Assembly: GCA_002205965.3 (NCBI GenBank)
Contig: NADL03000058.1
Coordinates: 124,001 to 188,000, forward strand
Reading direction: 5' to 3'
DNA: 64,000 nt
Source: Kappaphycus alvarezii
Lineage: Eukaryota; Rhodophyta; Florideophyceae; Gigartinales; Solieriaceae
Shown: positions 31,930-44,804 of the stretch, one piece after another
How the letters are laid out: every line of letters starts with the position of its first letter
Numbering within the stretch: the stretch's first letter is position 1
Program-made: the position numbers and the translations under genes
The notes under the pieces: generated by a model
What the model saw: the letters and a program-made list of their open reading frames with translations, nothing else
Database searches by the model: none
Told to the model about the DNA's origin: nothing

Positions 31930-32955
31930 GGTCCGAATGTGGGAATTGAATGCCACCAAGTCGACAAGGACGAGCACGTGTCCAGACCGTCAAGACATGG
32001 ACTGGCAACGGTATACACTAGGTTGGACTCACATCTGCAAAATCCGTTCCAGTCGCGACCTTCCTCTGCTCCAGCTCTGCGTCAAACAGCTTGTGCGCAG
32101 CCCTTCTGTCAACTTCGATTAAGGATCTCGAAACGTATCAAGGCACGTCGGACGCCTACCGTGCTTGGTCCCTCTCTTGCATTCAATCCGGGATTCTCCC
32201 CTTTAGTACTTCCTGCTACAGCCAAAGCCCATTAACCCCTCCCACGAACGAATGCCAGAAGAGATCCCTCTCGGCGACAGCAGGAGACAGGCTCTTTAGT
32301 CCTCCATGGTTTCCCCTAACGCGAAAGTATTGGTGTAATGCGCGCCATCTCCACATCTCCGGGATTCAAAACAAAAGCCGACCCCGAGAATTTTCATTGT
32401 GGCCCAAGTGCTATTGTCCAACTTTACCTTCCGCAAACACCATGTCAAAACAGAATTGCACAGAAACGCGTGACTGCATCGGCGGGCATCTTCTGCATTG
32501 TTTGCTCAGGAGTGAAAGGACGCGGCGCCTCGACCGCCAGGTCTTTCTACTGACTAGCGATTTGGAAAAGGCGGCTCGACACCCTGTCATTGAACTGCGA
32601 GAAGGGTTTCACCGTACCAATTCCCAAACTAGTGCTATAAGGCGTACCGACGGCACGGACTTTTCTTGACGTCGCCTTCTCCAACCCTCGGCATCCTTCC
32701 ACAAGGGAGTGCGCACCTTCAACCCGCCAAACTTACTTGGCGCAGCGAGAAGTGCGAAACTGAGAAGGTGCGGTTCCTTTTTCGCGAATTCTGCAGTGGT
32801 AGGATTGTTCCTGTCCCTATCTCCACCCTCGAAGGTTGGTGCCCTGACGACCATGCTCTGCCAACCGACATCCCACGTAATGTTGAAGTGAGGACAATGG
32901 GGAAGTCTGGAACGATAAAAGAAGTTCGCAGTCAAAGGGGACTGATGGGGTAGTT
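31930..32955 (+). pseudogene. Non-LTR 3' region: Cys/His motif and endonuclease-like domain
   Basis: Frames read LTSAKSVPVATFLCSS near 32040 (post-RT), IKDLETYQGTSDAYRAW near 32120-32160, and PSANTMSKQNCTETRDCIGG with HLLHCLLRSERTRRLDRQVF near 32430-32550, a Cys/His-rich motif. KAARHPVIELREG and RRTDGTDF follow to 32660. Then in other frames come TRRRLLQPLGILP-type text, and VPISTLEGWCPDDHALPTDI near 32815-32875. The region is the 3' part of the same non-LTR family as 57240-58930. The segment between DF and VPIS matches NP...AK...F only loosely. Several frame changes are needed. Confidence 0.7.
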
Positions 32956-33340
32956 TACTATATCGTCTGACACTTTTAGCGGGGGAATCTATACAGAGTT
33001 TGGAGAGAAGGAAAGCAGAAAACAGAAACGAGTCTGTGACTCTGTGACCCTGTCAGTCACCCTCAGTCTAAGGTAAGTCGCAGCGGAATCAATGTGCAAT
33101 GCTGCATGCCCGATGGCTGGTCGCGAGCCCGCCCGCTAAGGTGATTTAGGGACGTTGGTGGTCTCTCTGCTTGTCAGTTTACATCCGCATGCGTAATCCC
33201 GAGGACAGTGACTGGCTTAACTTCTGGAATGACCCTATCTTTCAAGCTTCGAACTACTCCACCTTTTAGACTACTTGCATGTGGTACCCGAAAAACGCAA
33301 TTGAAAATTATGTAAGTTCCGACTGACGGCGGACCCGGGG

Positions 33341-33658
33341 GTGTTTGCCAAGCAGCCCGACATGACAGGCTTCGCTCTCTGTCTAGTGAAGCACGGTATT
33401 ATCCAGAAATTAAAGCCTTTGTCATCATCATTATCAAGGGTCGGGAAAGCTCCGTGCGACTCTTTTCATATTCAGTTTGGGGCACTGCAAGTCTCGACGG
33501 CCTACATGTGCATTTCGTTTCCCTTGTATGACAGGAACGGAGTCAATATTCATAAAGGTGCTATGTATGACCATTTTCCTGATGTAGCGTGGTCCATGCC
33601 GTTAGGAAAGCGCACACGGCGGAAAGTAGCATCTGTTCTTTCCTTAATCTTAGTATAG
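33341..33658 (+). CDS. Hypothetical open frame, 105 codons
   Basis: It is open from 33341, though the first codon is GTG; an ATG occurs at codon 8. It contains KHGIIQKLKPLSSSLSRVGK and VSTAYMCISFPLYDRNGVNI. No motif, signal peptide or repeat is evident and no family is recognised. It may be chance or part of a spliced gene. Confidence 0.2.
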   Translation: MFAKQPDMTGFALCLVKHGIIQKLKPLSSSLSRVGKAPCDSFHIQFGALQVSTAYMCISFPLYDRNGVNIHKGAMYDHFPDVAWSMPLGKRTRRKVASVLSLILV

Positions 33659-35388
33659 GTTTTATCTACATGTCCTTTGGGGCGCAATGATACGACTGGT
33701 GTTAACGTCATGTTATCGATACATCTGCCCGTGTGGATCATGATATCTTCTTGGGATCTCGCTATTCGAAGGAGCCTAAGATGAATTCATCGAGCCAGAG
33801 TCGATGCTATGGAATCAATGGTATGAAAAGCGGCTGCAGCTTTGGCTTTAACTTTGGTGTTTCAGTAGTTTACTACTGATGGTGGAGGTAGTCTGCGTTC
33901 TCTAGTTGAGATTATGAGTCCATTCCACATGCAGCGAGCTATTTGGGATTACTCGCAGGTGGAGAGGACACTAACGGCAGATTTGGATGTTTGGTGCTCA
34001 TGATGTGTCATTGTTTTATGTTTTTGGCACCTGCATTTGTGTATAGCGAAAGTCTTGTGACGTTTGAAGGGCTGGTCCACAAGCACAAGGCCGATACTTG
34101 AAACCAAACATCGCGAATTGTGATTTTTCATCGATAGCGACCGATCTTTCTAAAGCCGAAAACAGATACGTGGATCGGTAGGAAGAAGTATCAAAAGCAG
34201 GCTTGTATTGATCATATCGTGCTCCCCCTCATAATGCAGGGAAGTGCCTCATGCGACACAGTGTCGACACAAGGAGGATGAGTAGCGGAAGTGCTAACAA
34301 TCACAAACTTGATTGCGCGCGAGGAATGTTTCTGCATAGAAAGATATTTGATGCATGCCTACTAAGAACCATGCTGCATGTTGAGTTGGTGAAGAATTAC
34401 TTGCTTCTCGAGCGCCCTCATACAGCATATTTGCAGCAATGAACGTGTTGATGATTTCCTGAGAAGTTTATACTTGAATCATCGCCATCCCTAGATATGA
34501 ACAAAGTAGTGTGTATTTTATAAAACATAAAGTAAAGATGATTACAAAGTATGTATGCAGTATATTGTTTGGAAATCTTGTATTTCGAGCAATTGTCGAG
34601 ACGCTCCGATATGAATTGGAAACCTCTTGCGACAGTCGTATGGATTTCTGAAACTGTATACAGAATTTCGCAGGGGACGGTCCAAACAGAATTGCGGATG
34701 TGGTGGCAGTTTCTCAGTATTCGAAACGGCACGGGAATGAAGTCATTTTTGGTTCTCACTGGGAACGTTAATCCTTTAAACCGCACCCTTGAGCGTTTCA
34801 TGTGGCCCATATGGTACTGGAGCATTGCTTTATACTAGTGTGAAACGCGAATAAGGTTGAACTTACAGACAGCCACGAGGGCAGGAAAGAGTTTGAACAA
34901 GTTTCATTTTTGTTTTTCGGATGTTGTGATGCGAGGGTCATTATGAGCACACGAGACGGATTCCGTTAGAGTGATTTTGTGTGAGACAACAGGAGTTTGT
35001 ACGATACGGTACATAAGTGTTACATTTGAAGTGGAGGTTTATTGGCACCCACGGAAAGTGTTGGTGTAATGCAAATCTTTCCCTAGTCTTTTCCATTCCA
35101 TTCAACAATGTTGTTTCTGCAAGAAATTGGCAGGGGAATTTCAGACTCTGGCCGAAAACTTATGATGCACATGAGGGACTTTTAAACTAGGTTGTGTACA
35201 TACATAATATCGGCGAAAGCTGTATACACAGTGAGAATGACTAGCTTTTAGTGGCAGCAAGATCAATGCAAACACCATCTCGTTCCATTTACCAAACGTA
35301 CTGTACTGTTGTTGACAGTGGGTGACGGGAGAACAATGAGAAAGGAGCATTGCCATAGGCGCTACATGGAGTACGCAAGTGGTCTCAT

Positions 35389-35673
35389 GTGATGAGTTCC
35401 GTAGTAGGACGCATGAAGAGCAGAATGGGCAACAATTGGGGAGTCATGCAGGCGATGGCGCAATGTTGTGGAGGAACGGCGGGGCGTATCAGTCGACACG
35501 ATGTGTGGGGAACGGGCGTTGCCAGGTTTCAAGCCGCCGGGGTATTCACGGGAGACGGAGAGATGCGATGGACGTTTGTTTTACAAGGCATAGTATCGTT
35601 GCAGGTCTTGAATGAAGATATTGTAGTGCGCCATACACTGCGTAGGGCAACATCCACGGCCTGCGCAAGTTGA
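35389..35673 (+). CDS. Hypothetical open frame, 94 codons
   Basis: It starts with two ATGs at 35389 and 35392 and contains RMKSRMGNNWGVMQAMAQCC and VARFQAAGVFTGDGEMRWTF. The base composition is more GC-rich than the surroundings, which is the only hint of coding. A CTGTA run follows its stop by about 10 bases. The function is unknown. Confidence 0.25.
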   Translation: MMSSVVGRMKSRMGNNWGVMQAMAQCCGGTAGRISRHDVWGTGVARFQAAGVFTGDGEMRWTFVLQGIVSLQVLNEDIVVRHTLRRATSTACAS

Positions 35674-38600
35674 GGATTGGGCGGTGTACAGTACAGTACA
35701 GTATTGTACAGTATGACTGGCTAGCACTTTATGTTTGAATATTATTTGCGCCTGTTGAAGGATGGATACAGTGAGGGTTGTTATTGGACGAGGCAATTTG
35801 AAACCTGTGCAGCGAAACTATTGGCACTCGGCTGTGGCACAAGGATATTGCGGGAGATGGGGATTTTTTACGTAAAATGTGCAAAAACTTTACTTTATTG
35901 AGGCGTGCTTTAAAACGATTGGCGTGACATATAGGTCTAGAACAAAGATAAAGGATTGAAAAAAACACCGAGGAAAAATTAGCAAAATAAATAGAGGAAG
36001 GGCAAAAGTGAAAAGGCATAGCAGCAATGAAAATAGACAAAGTCAACAGAAGGTTCTATACCAGGAGAGACACTCAGTCAGATCGATCCCAAAGGGTGAG
36101 CCGATTCAACATTGTCACGCAAGGAAGGGCCCTTTGACCCCGCCAATAAACTTCGCCACGCAGCTCAACTGGTGCAATTCTGCAATAAAACTGATCATAT
36201 ACATAGATTTCCCGATATAAATATAAAATTATCGGAAATCAATCACCCACTTTTTCATGGCCGTCATCCTGTCAAATTACATGAGAAACAACTTTCGCCC
36301 CGCAGAAAGTCCGTAGCAACCAACATACTGTACTAGACACTATGGCACATGGAAAATTCTCATTCATGTTGAGGTTCTGTCCTGTGAATACTGTAGTATT
36401 ACACTAAAAACTCGGAACCGCTTCTCGTGCATTTTTTCCAACCCGTTCAACCCCTACAATTTCTCACCAGCCCTTTCAATACTATGAATGAATGAATCAT
36501 TCTGCAGTATTCACAACTGTCGAAAGCTCCACGAATTTTTTTCCCCAAGTGACAAAGCATCCCCAACTATGTGTAATATGAGCAAATCCAGCAGCTACTG
36601 TATCATGTCGGCACAACAAACCGTGCCAGACTACGTGGTGTAGGAGAGTTGCACGTGATAACCGTCAACAGTCACTTGTCACCTTTCCCATTTGTCCATT
36701 GATCAACAGAATAAACAGCTTTTGAATAGTGCAGCCCAACGTTTGCAACTTTGTTGCTTGTGTTTGCAGTGTTCAGCATCCCTTACGCCAGTATTCGAAA
36801 GTTATCTTCTTGTATACTGTATGAGACATATGACACTTGATAAGGAAAGAGGGTGAAGCAAGATCAGTTCTTAGTGTGAGTCCAAAGCGTCGAAAAAAAG
36901 GAATATAACCATGCATGTGAGGAGGTATAGAATGGGTTGTACCCTCGATTCATTGCAAAGAGAGAAAAATGGATCAGTCTTTTCCCTCTTGTCACATCTA
37001 CCTTTAATAACTAGTGCCTTTATTACAGGTTGTGACAGAATCAACCATTATTCAGTCAGAGAATGACATTGTCACTCGTACCGACAAACTACTCATCGCG
37101 GTTCTTCTTTGGAAGCGATTCTTCCATACAAAAAATATTTCTCTCAGCAAATAACAAGAAAAACTCTATGAAATTGTTCCTGTCCAATCCTGTTGAGAGT
37201 TACAGTAGTTTCGTTTGTTTGAGGAAGACGAGCTGATGCATCAATCTTGATTTATCTTGCTTCTTCAACGTGTTCCGTAAGCAGAAATGCCACATATAAT
37301 TAAAGATTTCATCGACTGTGATGCAATCAAAGCAATATTAGTTTTCATACATGAAATTGATGTAACCATGTTAAAATTTCTCTTGCATCGTATATATCAC
37401 ACCAGTATGAGATTTGGGCGGAGAAAAATCAATACTTTGCATTTTTCTTCTGTTCATTTCTAATTACAAAGGACACCATGATTCAGATATCGCAAGTGGA
37501 ACTGTTCAAGAAATGGGCACTTCGGATGGAGCAGCAATGATCCGTAACAGATGTAGTTTTAAAATGAGTGATACCTGTGCTGCTTTATAGTATGAAAACA
37601 ATATTGCATCACATGTGATTTGCGTATATTCAGTTCGGAAATCACTAGAGGTACAGTATCAGAGATTGCGGGAGGAAAGTGACAATAGTTTTCCTACCTA
37701 CCAACCACATTACTTGTGGTACCACATGTTTCCAAAGTAACGCGTCTGCTACAATTGTTATATTTATTCACACCTTACGTAGAGCCAGACCCTAATCGAA
37801 CTTTTCACTCCAATAAGCAAAATTTGGAACAACACTGCAACAGTGTTGCAAATGAAAACATTTTCATCAGCAAAGGCAAGGCGAGAGTTTCTTGTCCATT
37901 CTAAAAAATCTTCATGCCAAGCTCAGTGAGTTTGTGTTGCAGCTGCTCCTAAAAATGAAAACCCGTTTATATTTCTATGTATCATTCAAACCTCTAGTGT
38001 ATTGGATCATACCATGTTACACAAATGGTTGTTTCAAATGGAGCAATTTTTGTTGTCCAACAAGAAGCTTACACAAATACTGTTCCTGATGCGCGCCAAC
38101 TTTCCGCCAAATTCGAGGTATCATTATCTTGTAAAGCCATCTTGTACCCATGAGACTGAGAGCTGCCGTTTCTCCGATAAACAATTTGTTCCTTTTACCT
38201 CTTGCCTACGATAGACCCCTCGGAGGACACTGCAATCACCACTAGACCCTTATGTTAGCGTAAGTAACCGAGGCCTCAGCGTTAATACCAAAGCAATATA
38301 GATATCATACACCACAAGGGTCTAAAGTATCTGATGGTTCCCACTATATAGTGCCCGACTGCGCTGGCCCCCATTACGACCGCATTGTGCATGCGGGTAC
38401 AGTACCCAACTCCTCTCCCATGGACTAACATGCAGTGCATCCAAACGAGTGCCGTTAAACAGCATCCACGCAGGCAATTGGAAATGGTCTGGGCGCATCT
38501 GAACTACTTCACACTGGCAGAGTGGGCAGAACAGCATATTAGTAGCCGAGAGAGGCAAGGGCAGTCAGTTACCACAGAGATTGTTGCAGAGGTAAGCCCT

Positions 38601-38699
38601 ATCCCCAGGGATGATATCTTCGCGTCGGTGTGTTTCGCTGGGAGCTGGTGCTGTAGAACAACAACAACAAACACACAAACGTTTTTATTAGATGTTCAC

Positions 38700-40150
38700 T
38701 AAACCGAGCAGGGTCACTCAGGCATCAGGTGATGTGAGAGACAAAGCACGGCGAGTTGCGGCATGGGCCGTCAGCTGGAGAACGAGGGAGGAGAGGGTAG
38801 TGACTAGGCGGTCGTATTCGACGGCAGCGGTAGTGCCCCGTCTTGTGGAGAAGAAGGCGGCGATCTTCCCTAGCGCGTGTGGAGCAAAGGAGCCCAGTGC
38901 CCCGTGTGTGCCAAACCCGAGGGGAACAAGCCGGCGTGTATTGTTGCGCAAAGGTCTGCGTAGCGTGCCCTCTTCTGGGTCTCCACAGGGGAAGTGGCGC
39001 CGCCTGGGGTCTTGCGGGCGTGGGGATGGCGGCAGCTGTGTACGGACTTGCGACAAAGACATCTATTGCGCAGGGACGAGGAGAGAATTCGTAGTTGTTC
39101 ATCAAGATGTCCATCCTGCGACAGTCTTGGGTGGGCGGTGGTTTTCCGCGGGGAATGTGTACTCGAGGTGGGGTTGAGCATTGCGGATGGGTGCCGAAGC
39201 AGGGAGAACAGCTTGTTCCGTAGGTGGTGCCTTCGGAGAAATCCTTCCATAGTTGGGTGTAGAAGTACATCAGCGTCGAGTACACCCCCAGCCATAGGGT
39301 AGACACAACGCACCATCATGCGGTCGAATTCCTTGGCGCCTTCTGTGGTGCAATACGGCGGCAGTAGCAGTCGCAAAAATCCAATCATGCAGACCCGAAC
39401 CAATTTCTTACCAGCTGGAAAGCTACTTGAGAATTCTCAGGTCAAGATGGTGCGAGGAACGGCTTGAGGAAAGCACATGTACCGTCGCTGTACTGCTGCT
39501 TGAATCTTACCGGGTACTCGCGTCCAACCGGCTCTGGTGGTGCCGTAGACCACCAAAAATTGCATTCCGCTGGCGCAAGATGCAGACCCCTGCTCGTTAC
39601 ATCGAGAGACGTAACGATTCCCACTACTTTGAGCATTTGCTTCTGCCGTACAATTACACCCGTCGTCATGGTACCAGATTAGAGCAGTAGGTTTGCGACG
39701 CTTCGCTCTCCCTCTTTGCCTGGCCTGAGGAGTTTCCTCGATTTCCAGGACGAGAGAGTGTAACACTAGATCAAATAAAAGACACCAAAGAATGTCCCCC
39801 TGTTGTGTGCCGGAGACGCTTTCAATGATGCGGCGGCCAATTCATAGAGACGCAGGTTCATTCCAGTAGCGGAGTAAGACCTAAGGAACCAGCGCTGGAA
39901 GCCATTCCATAACTTTCTTCAAAAAAGCAGGGCGACTGGAGAAGTTAGGCATTCTTTAAATCTGCGGATAGCACGAGATACTCCGGGTTACTTCCATACT
40001 GTTGGATTGCTTGGCGGATGCTGTGCCAGACTACACCAGTCCCAGATCAAATATCTTTGTCTATGTGTAGTAGTTGGAGGTATCTTGCTGCCTTCTAGGA
40101 CTCTCGTGTTATGACACAGCGGCCACTTAATCTCCATAGCGTATCTCCTA
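38700..40150 (-). pseudogene. Non-LTR retrotransposon RT and C-terminal domain (copy with YHDD)
   Basis: Reading leftwards: GTGVVWHSIRQAIQQYG and LVLSADLKNA (motif A, 39965-39949) are followed by a frame change. SVSGTQQGDILWCLLFDL is motif B (39811-39794 for GTQQGD). LIWYHDDGCN is motif C (YHDD at 39673-39662). REYPVRFKQQYSDGT lies near 39530, FLRLLLPPYCTTEGAKEFDR near 39375, and AIDVFVASPYTAAAI near 39060 with LGFGTHGALGSF near 38900, an endonuclease-like tail. Second-position His in YxDD is unusual. Frame changes make it a pseudogene. It lies tail-out, opposite to the copy starting near 40280. Confidence 0.8.
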
Positions 40151-40279
40151 CGGCTATCGGCCTGGGAGATTGGTGTTTCCTGGCCAGCGATGTGAGCGGT
40201 GCACGAGCAAGCCACGAGCGAGCTCAGAGGGGCCCTTGCATCTGCCAACATATTCAGACTCTTGTCAGATCCTAGGAAT

Positions 40280-41660
40280 CCAGACTGTCCAGATGCTGGA
40301 GATCTTAGCATTTCGACGGATGACATTGCTTGAGCCCGGAGCCCCCAGGGACGTGGCCGACGCACCACCGGAGTCTATTAGACGCGAGTACACGGTACAA
40401 TTTAGGCAGGAGTGCAGCGAGGGTACTTTTGTCCTGAACGCTCCTGTTGGCTCCGAAGAATTCAGCAAGCTTTCCTTTACGGCACATGTGCATCCACTCA
40501 GGCCGTTCCCCAACACAATCGTTGACTTTGAGAGAATTCTGAAGGAGCTGTCCAGTTGGTAAGAAAATGCTTTGGGGTTTGCATGATTGGATTTTTGCGA
40601 CTGCTACTGCCGCCGTATTGCACCACAGAAGGCGCCAAGGAATTCGACCGCATGATGGAGCGTTGCGTCCGAGTAGTGGCTGGGGGTGTATTCGAGTGAC
40701 AAACTGTGCCGCGCAAATCTGCTAGTCTCAGTGAAGAACCTTAGGACATACTGAGACGTCGCAGAGGTAACAGGAATTGGTGGTGCTCTTGCTATCCACC
40801 AAGGATTAAGCCTTTTACCATATTTAGCCCAACCCATACACCAACGCAAAAGAAACTAATTGATGCAGTCCATGAGCAGAGGGGAACTTTAGGTGATGTA
40901 CAGATTAGAGATGTAGGATGGCTATTTTCCGAGACTCGCGGTGGCTATGAAAAGGTGCAAGGAGAAATCCCCTTCTGTAGCAGCACAGGACAGGCGCTCC
41001 GCTCTAGTATGACTCTTCTTGGTGCCAAGGAGTCGGTATACTGCGCCCCATGCTCAGACTCTAAACAAGCATTAACCAATGTTAGTGTTCTGTGTGGCTG
41101 TGCAGTACTACTGCCAAGCCTCGATCTTCTCCCCCAGCACTCAGTGTCCAAGAAGTAATTGCTGGGATACCCTTGACATTTATGGAGACCTTCTCATGCA
41201 CTGCCTCCACGAGGGACAAAGAATCAACCGCCATTATCGCTAGGTGAACCTCTTGACTGGAGACTTGTGAAGGATGCTTGTAACCTGGCTGTCCAGCGTC
41301 GAGAAGGCCTTCACCGCACCGGGCCCGATATTCCAGCAACAGGGAGCGCAGAGGGTGTCGACTTCTTCGATGTCACGATGTGTGAATGCAACAGAGGAGA
41401 GCGTTGTATCAACCCATGCAATTCCTCCACGCGGCTAGCACCGCACATAGCAGATAGAAGGTGCCGAGCTTTTCATGCAATCACCGCTAGAGGCAGTCTG
41501 GTGCCTGCACCAATAGCTACCCTCGGCGGGTGGGCACCCGGACGCATGTGCCGTGCTTTCCGACATAGTGAGGAACGTGACTGTGAGGGCCGCGGAAACA
41601 ACATATGATTGTAAGTATTTTCACATGCAACATGGAATTAGACGGCTGTCCAATCGAATT
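40280..41660 (+). pseudogene. Non-LTR retrotransposon 3' part
   Basis: 40370-40560 reads RREYTVQFRQECSEGTFVLN and APVGSEEFSKLSFTAHV. 40580-40690 has, in another frame, LLLPPYCTTEGAKEFDRMM-like text, as on the minus strand at 39375. Near 41150-41220 frames give SNCWDTLDIYGD and LLMHCLHEGQRINRHYR (Cys/His motif). 41300-41600 reads GLHRTGPDIPATGS, VDFFDVTM, GSLVPAPIATLGGWAPG and VLSDIVRNVTVRAAET. The RT catalytic part is absent. The 5' end faces the 5' end of the copy at 38700-40150. Confidence 0.75.
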
Positions 41661-41759
41661 ACTCCATCTGCACGCGGCGCCTTGTGTAGACCGGGAGGCA
41701 TTGCGCGCTTGATTCGTGGAATGCTGTGGATGAGAGGAGGAATTTGTGGATAAGTGATT

Positions 41760-43700
41760 TGGTAGTTTATTTCCAAATCTATTTCACGCTGGATTGTCAA
41801 CGCCGTAATCGATTAAGATAGTTTATTTGGAGACGTCATCGACTGAGTCAGCGGGTTTGTGTTGTTTTTGCTGACTGTCGAATGGTGTACATGACAGTTT
41901 GCTACGGATGACTAAGGTTGCATATTTAATATTTAACACTTTGCTGACTGCACAATGAGAGAGATTTGCTGCTCTATACACACAAATCACGAGCGCAATC
42001 ACAATTGTATGATGGTGTGGGTGGAGAGTTGATTCAATTCTAATTTAGCAAACAGATACACATGAAAATTGATCTAGGCACCTTATTTTGCACAAGCCTC
42101 ATCACAGATTATGTACAACACTCAACAATTGATCTAAATCAAATCTCATGGAGATGCACCTTGTGTTTTGAAATCTGGCAGTGTGAATCTCGCGGGTCAG
42201 CAGCAGGGGAATAATGCATGAGGCAAGGTGAGGAAGTGACGAAAGTCATTGTTTCCATCCTCAACGCTGAGTATGTAAACTTGCGTGAGCTGGTGCTCCT
42301 GAGGGAATCACAATAACGGCGGCGGATAATCGGGATATGGAATTTTCATGAATTTGGAAGTGTAAGTTGAATTTTTTAAAAAGAGTTAAAAAACTATTTT
42401 CATGGACATGGAATTGACGGTCCCCGTTTGTCAAGTTTTTTATTTCTGTTGATGGGGGGCGGCAAGTGAATACAGCATTGACTGTACTTTACAGTACAGT
42501 ACTGTACTACACAAATAAAGGGGTTGGCAGTATTGTGTGATCATACCATGCTGTTGCAAGCCCTGCAATACAGTACTGTTATGTACTGTACAGTACAGTA
42601 CAGTACAGTACAGTACATGGACACAATAATGACCTTGCACGCTGCCCGTTGTGATGCGGGGAGGACTTTTACTTTGCGCCTTGGTGACAGTGCTGGATGA
42701 ACTATCCAGAGCCGGCGGGATGCCAGCGAAAATACTGTAGTACCGTAAGGAAGGGGGGAAGAATCTTTTAATGCATTCAAAAAAACCTGCACCATGCGAC
42801 AAGTGGGTTGGACCAGACTAAAAGACACCTCCAGGCGACGGCTGAACAATGCACCCGACCACTTGAAATTTGCACTGAAATCCTTGTAAATATGGTGTAC
42901 GCGAGATCCCCCAAGCATGACGAGTCAGGACAGAGGCGGTGTGACAAGGGGCGCCCAGTGTGTTCAAGGCTACGTTAGCGGAAGAAAAAGCCAACGCAGC
43001 GAGGTTTTCGTAGACAAGACTGAGATGGAAGACGGATCGGATATGGTGTGTGCGTGTCGTTTTGTTCTGGGAAAAGGGAAATTAGGGCAGAGGGGAATAC
43101 AGAAGACTGGAAAGGGACCTTTTGCTGCGTGGTTATGCTGGCGGACTGGAGCAAGTGGCGGGCGAGGTGTTGAGGTGCAGTGCATTATGCACTGTATGTA
43201 TAATACTGGAGAATGGCACTCTGCAAGTTTTCGCGGAATCTCGGTTCCCTTTTAGAAGATGTAACAGTTTAGTACTGTAAAGTACAGTACAGTACAGTAT
43301 ACTGCACTACACCATCTGGAAGCTCCGCTATATCGAATATTTGTTTTATTTAGATACGCCTCGGTGTCCGAGGTAATTATCTAGTAGCCGTAGTGGGCAG
43401 TGAGTGACTACTGTATAATACAGTATATCGCACTGGTTTGGTTAATCCTGATGTTCTGTATAGTACTGTACAGTACAGTACTGTACTGTACATGTGTTTT
43501 CTGTTCACGGCCAGAGAGCGTTATCATTCCCTTGTTAAATAACAGTCAGAATGGCCCAAATGTAAATGTTAGAAGCAAACTTCGGGCATCTACAGTAATC
43601 TACTGTACAGTAAACTGCATCATACTGTATGTCCTGTACAGGATTGTGCAGTGCTGCGCTGCACTTCCAAAATACTAATTTTCCTTGTCAATATTTTCAC
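41760..43700. other. No identified gene; CTGTA-type repeat clusters
   Basis: Repeat runs lie at 42484-42510, 42582-42617 (seven TACAG units), 43265-43300, 43448-43492 and 43595-43640. A 112-codon frame at 42917-43255 on the plus strand has no recognisable family and begins near MTSQDRGGVTRGAQCVQGY. Nothing else is seen. Confidence 0.45.
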
Positions 43701-43987
43701 AAGATGAGATCATTTTCCCTCCCAATCCTCATCCCGCATTTATTCCATGGAATAATCCACGGCAATCACCCAAATGGCCGCAACTCAAACCAGACTACAT
43801 CAACAACTTCCTACGTTTTCAAGATATCGCAATGAATGATCGATAGAGCATGCAACTCCTTTGTTTTCTCGTTTTTCATCCCTCAACGTGATCCTGTCCT
43901 GCTTTAATCAAGGTGCACTTTCCTTGTTATGTACATTGCTGGAACGCTGCTTCTACATTTGTGCATTCGTCCAATACCCTGACAACA

Positions 43988-44028
43988 TCTCCTGACTAAA
44001 AGCCTTCAGGCGGCTTCTAGTCAGGAGA
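43988..44028. other. 17-bp hairpin with one mismatch
   Basis: Arms 43988-44004 and 44012-44028 (TCTCCTGACTA..AAGCC and GGCTT..TAGTCAGGAGA) pair with one mismatch around a 7-base loop. No terminator-like T run or gene adjoins it. Confidence 0.8.
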
Positions 44029-44029
44029 G

Positions 44030-44804
44030 GAATAAATGTTTCACCACACCAACACCCACATGATGTAGCCACTTCGCGCCCATGAATGGACTTGAACCTC
44101 AATATATAGACTGCTATTGATTGGAGACAAGTGCACTACAAAGGAGAACGGACAAGGCCCAAAAAAACCCTACACGTGTTACTACAAGTGTAGCGTATAT
44201 ACAGTTACCGTATCTGCGACACCTCGAAGACATCATATGAGCGACGCCAGTCTTACGCAATTCCACCGCAAATCGCATGCATCGATCAACCTTTCCCACA
44301 CACAACTCGCCACTATTGTTTGGAAGCATCTCTAATCCTCCGTAGTTGCACCAGCAGTAGACATCTCCCGTCAATTTGTACCTTTTTGAGCCACGCGAAG
44401 CTAACTCGTATCAAGACAGCATCTTCATGTCAAGAAAGTAATCGATCATACCCCAAAGGCAGGTCGCTCTGATTCTGATACAGCTGCCATTGACCACGTG
44501 TACAGATTCTTTCGCCACCTCCAAGACTTTCTTAAACTTCTTTCAGTGGCCGTTCCGACAGTCTTTCCGTTGAGACCCTCTACCAAGACTCCAACAGCAT
44601 CAGATGCGGACCATTTCTTCTTTGTTTCGTATAAATACTTCAAGAAAACGGAGGTTCATTTGGCCCGCTACACACGAACGCGATGATTTTGAGTATTTAT
44701 GTGCAATGAAGCAGATTGAAGAAATGTTATCGCTTTGTTGAAATTTTTACAAATTTCGCTTGTATTGTGCTGCTGTCGTCGCCGTTGTAAACTTGGTACA
44801 ATCA
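44030..44804. other. No identified gene
   Basis: Short open frames occur on both strands (for example 44498-44686 plus), without recognisable domains. The young element B lies immediately to the right. Confidence 0.35.

Larger units (their letters stand above)
32960..38680. other. Long stretch without identified genes
   Basis: I see no recognisable family here on either strand. Notable open frames are 33341-33658 and 35389-35673 (listed separately) and 34418-34825 minus. A CTGTA-type run lies at 35684-35715. 36340-38200 is AT-rich with only short frames. About 38380-38640 has a frame (HPRRQLEMVWAHLNYFTLAE) that might belong to a repeat, but it is not assignable. Confidence 0.4.

Noticed and set aside
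42582..42617. CRISPR-like array in the TACAG repeats
   Set aside because: It is a simple pentanucleotide repeat without spacers, in eukaryotic sequence.
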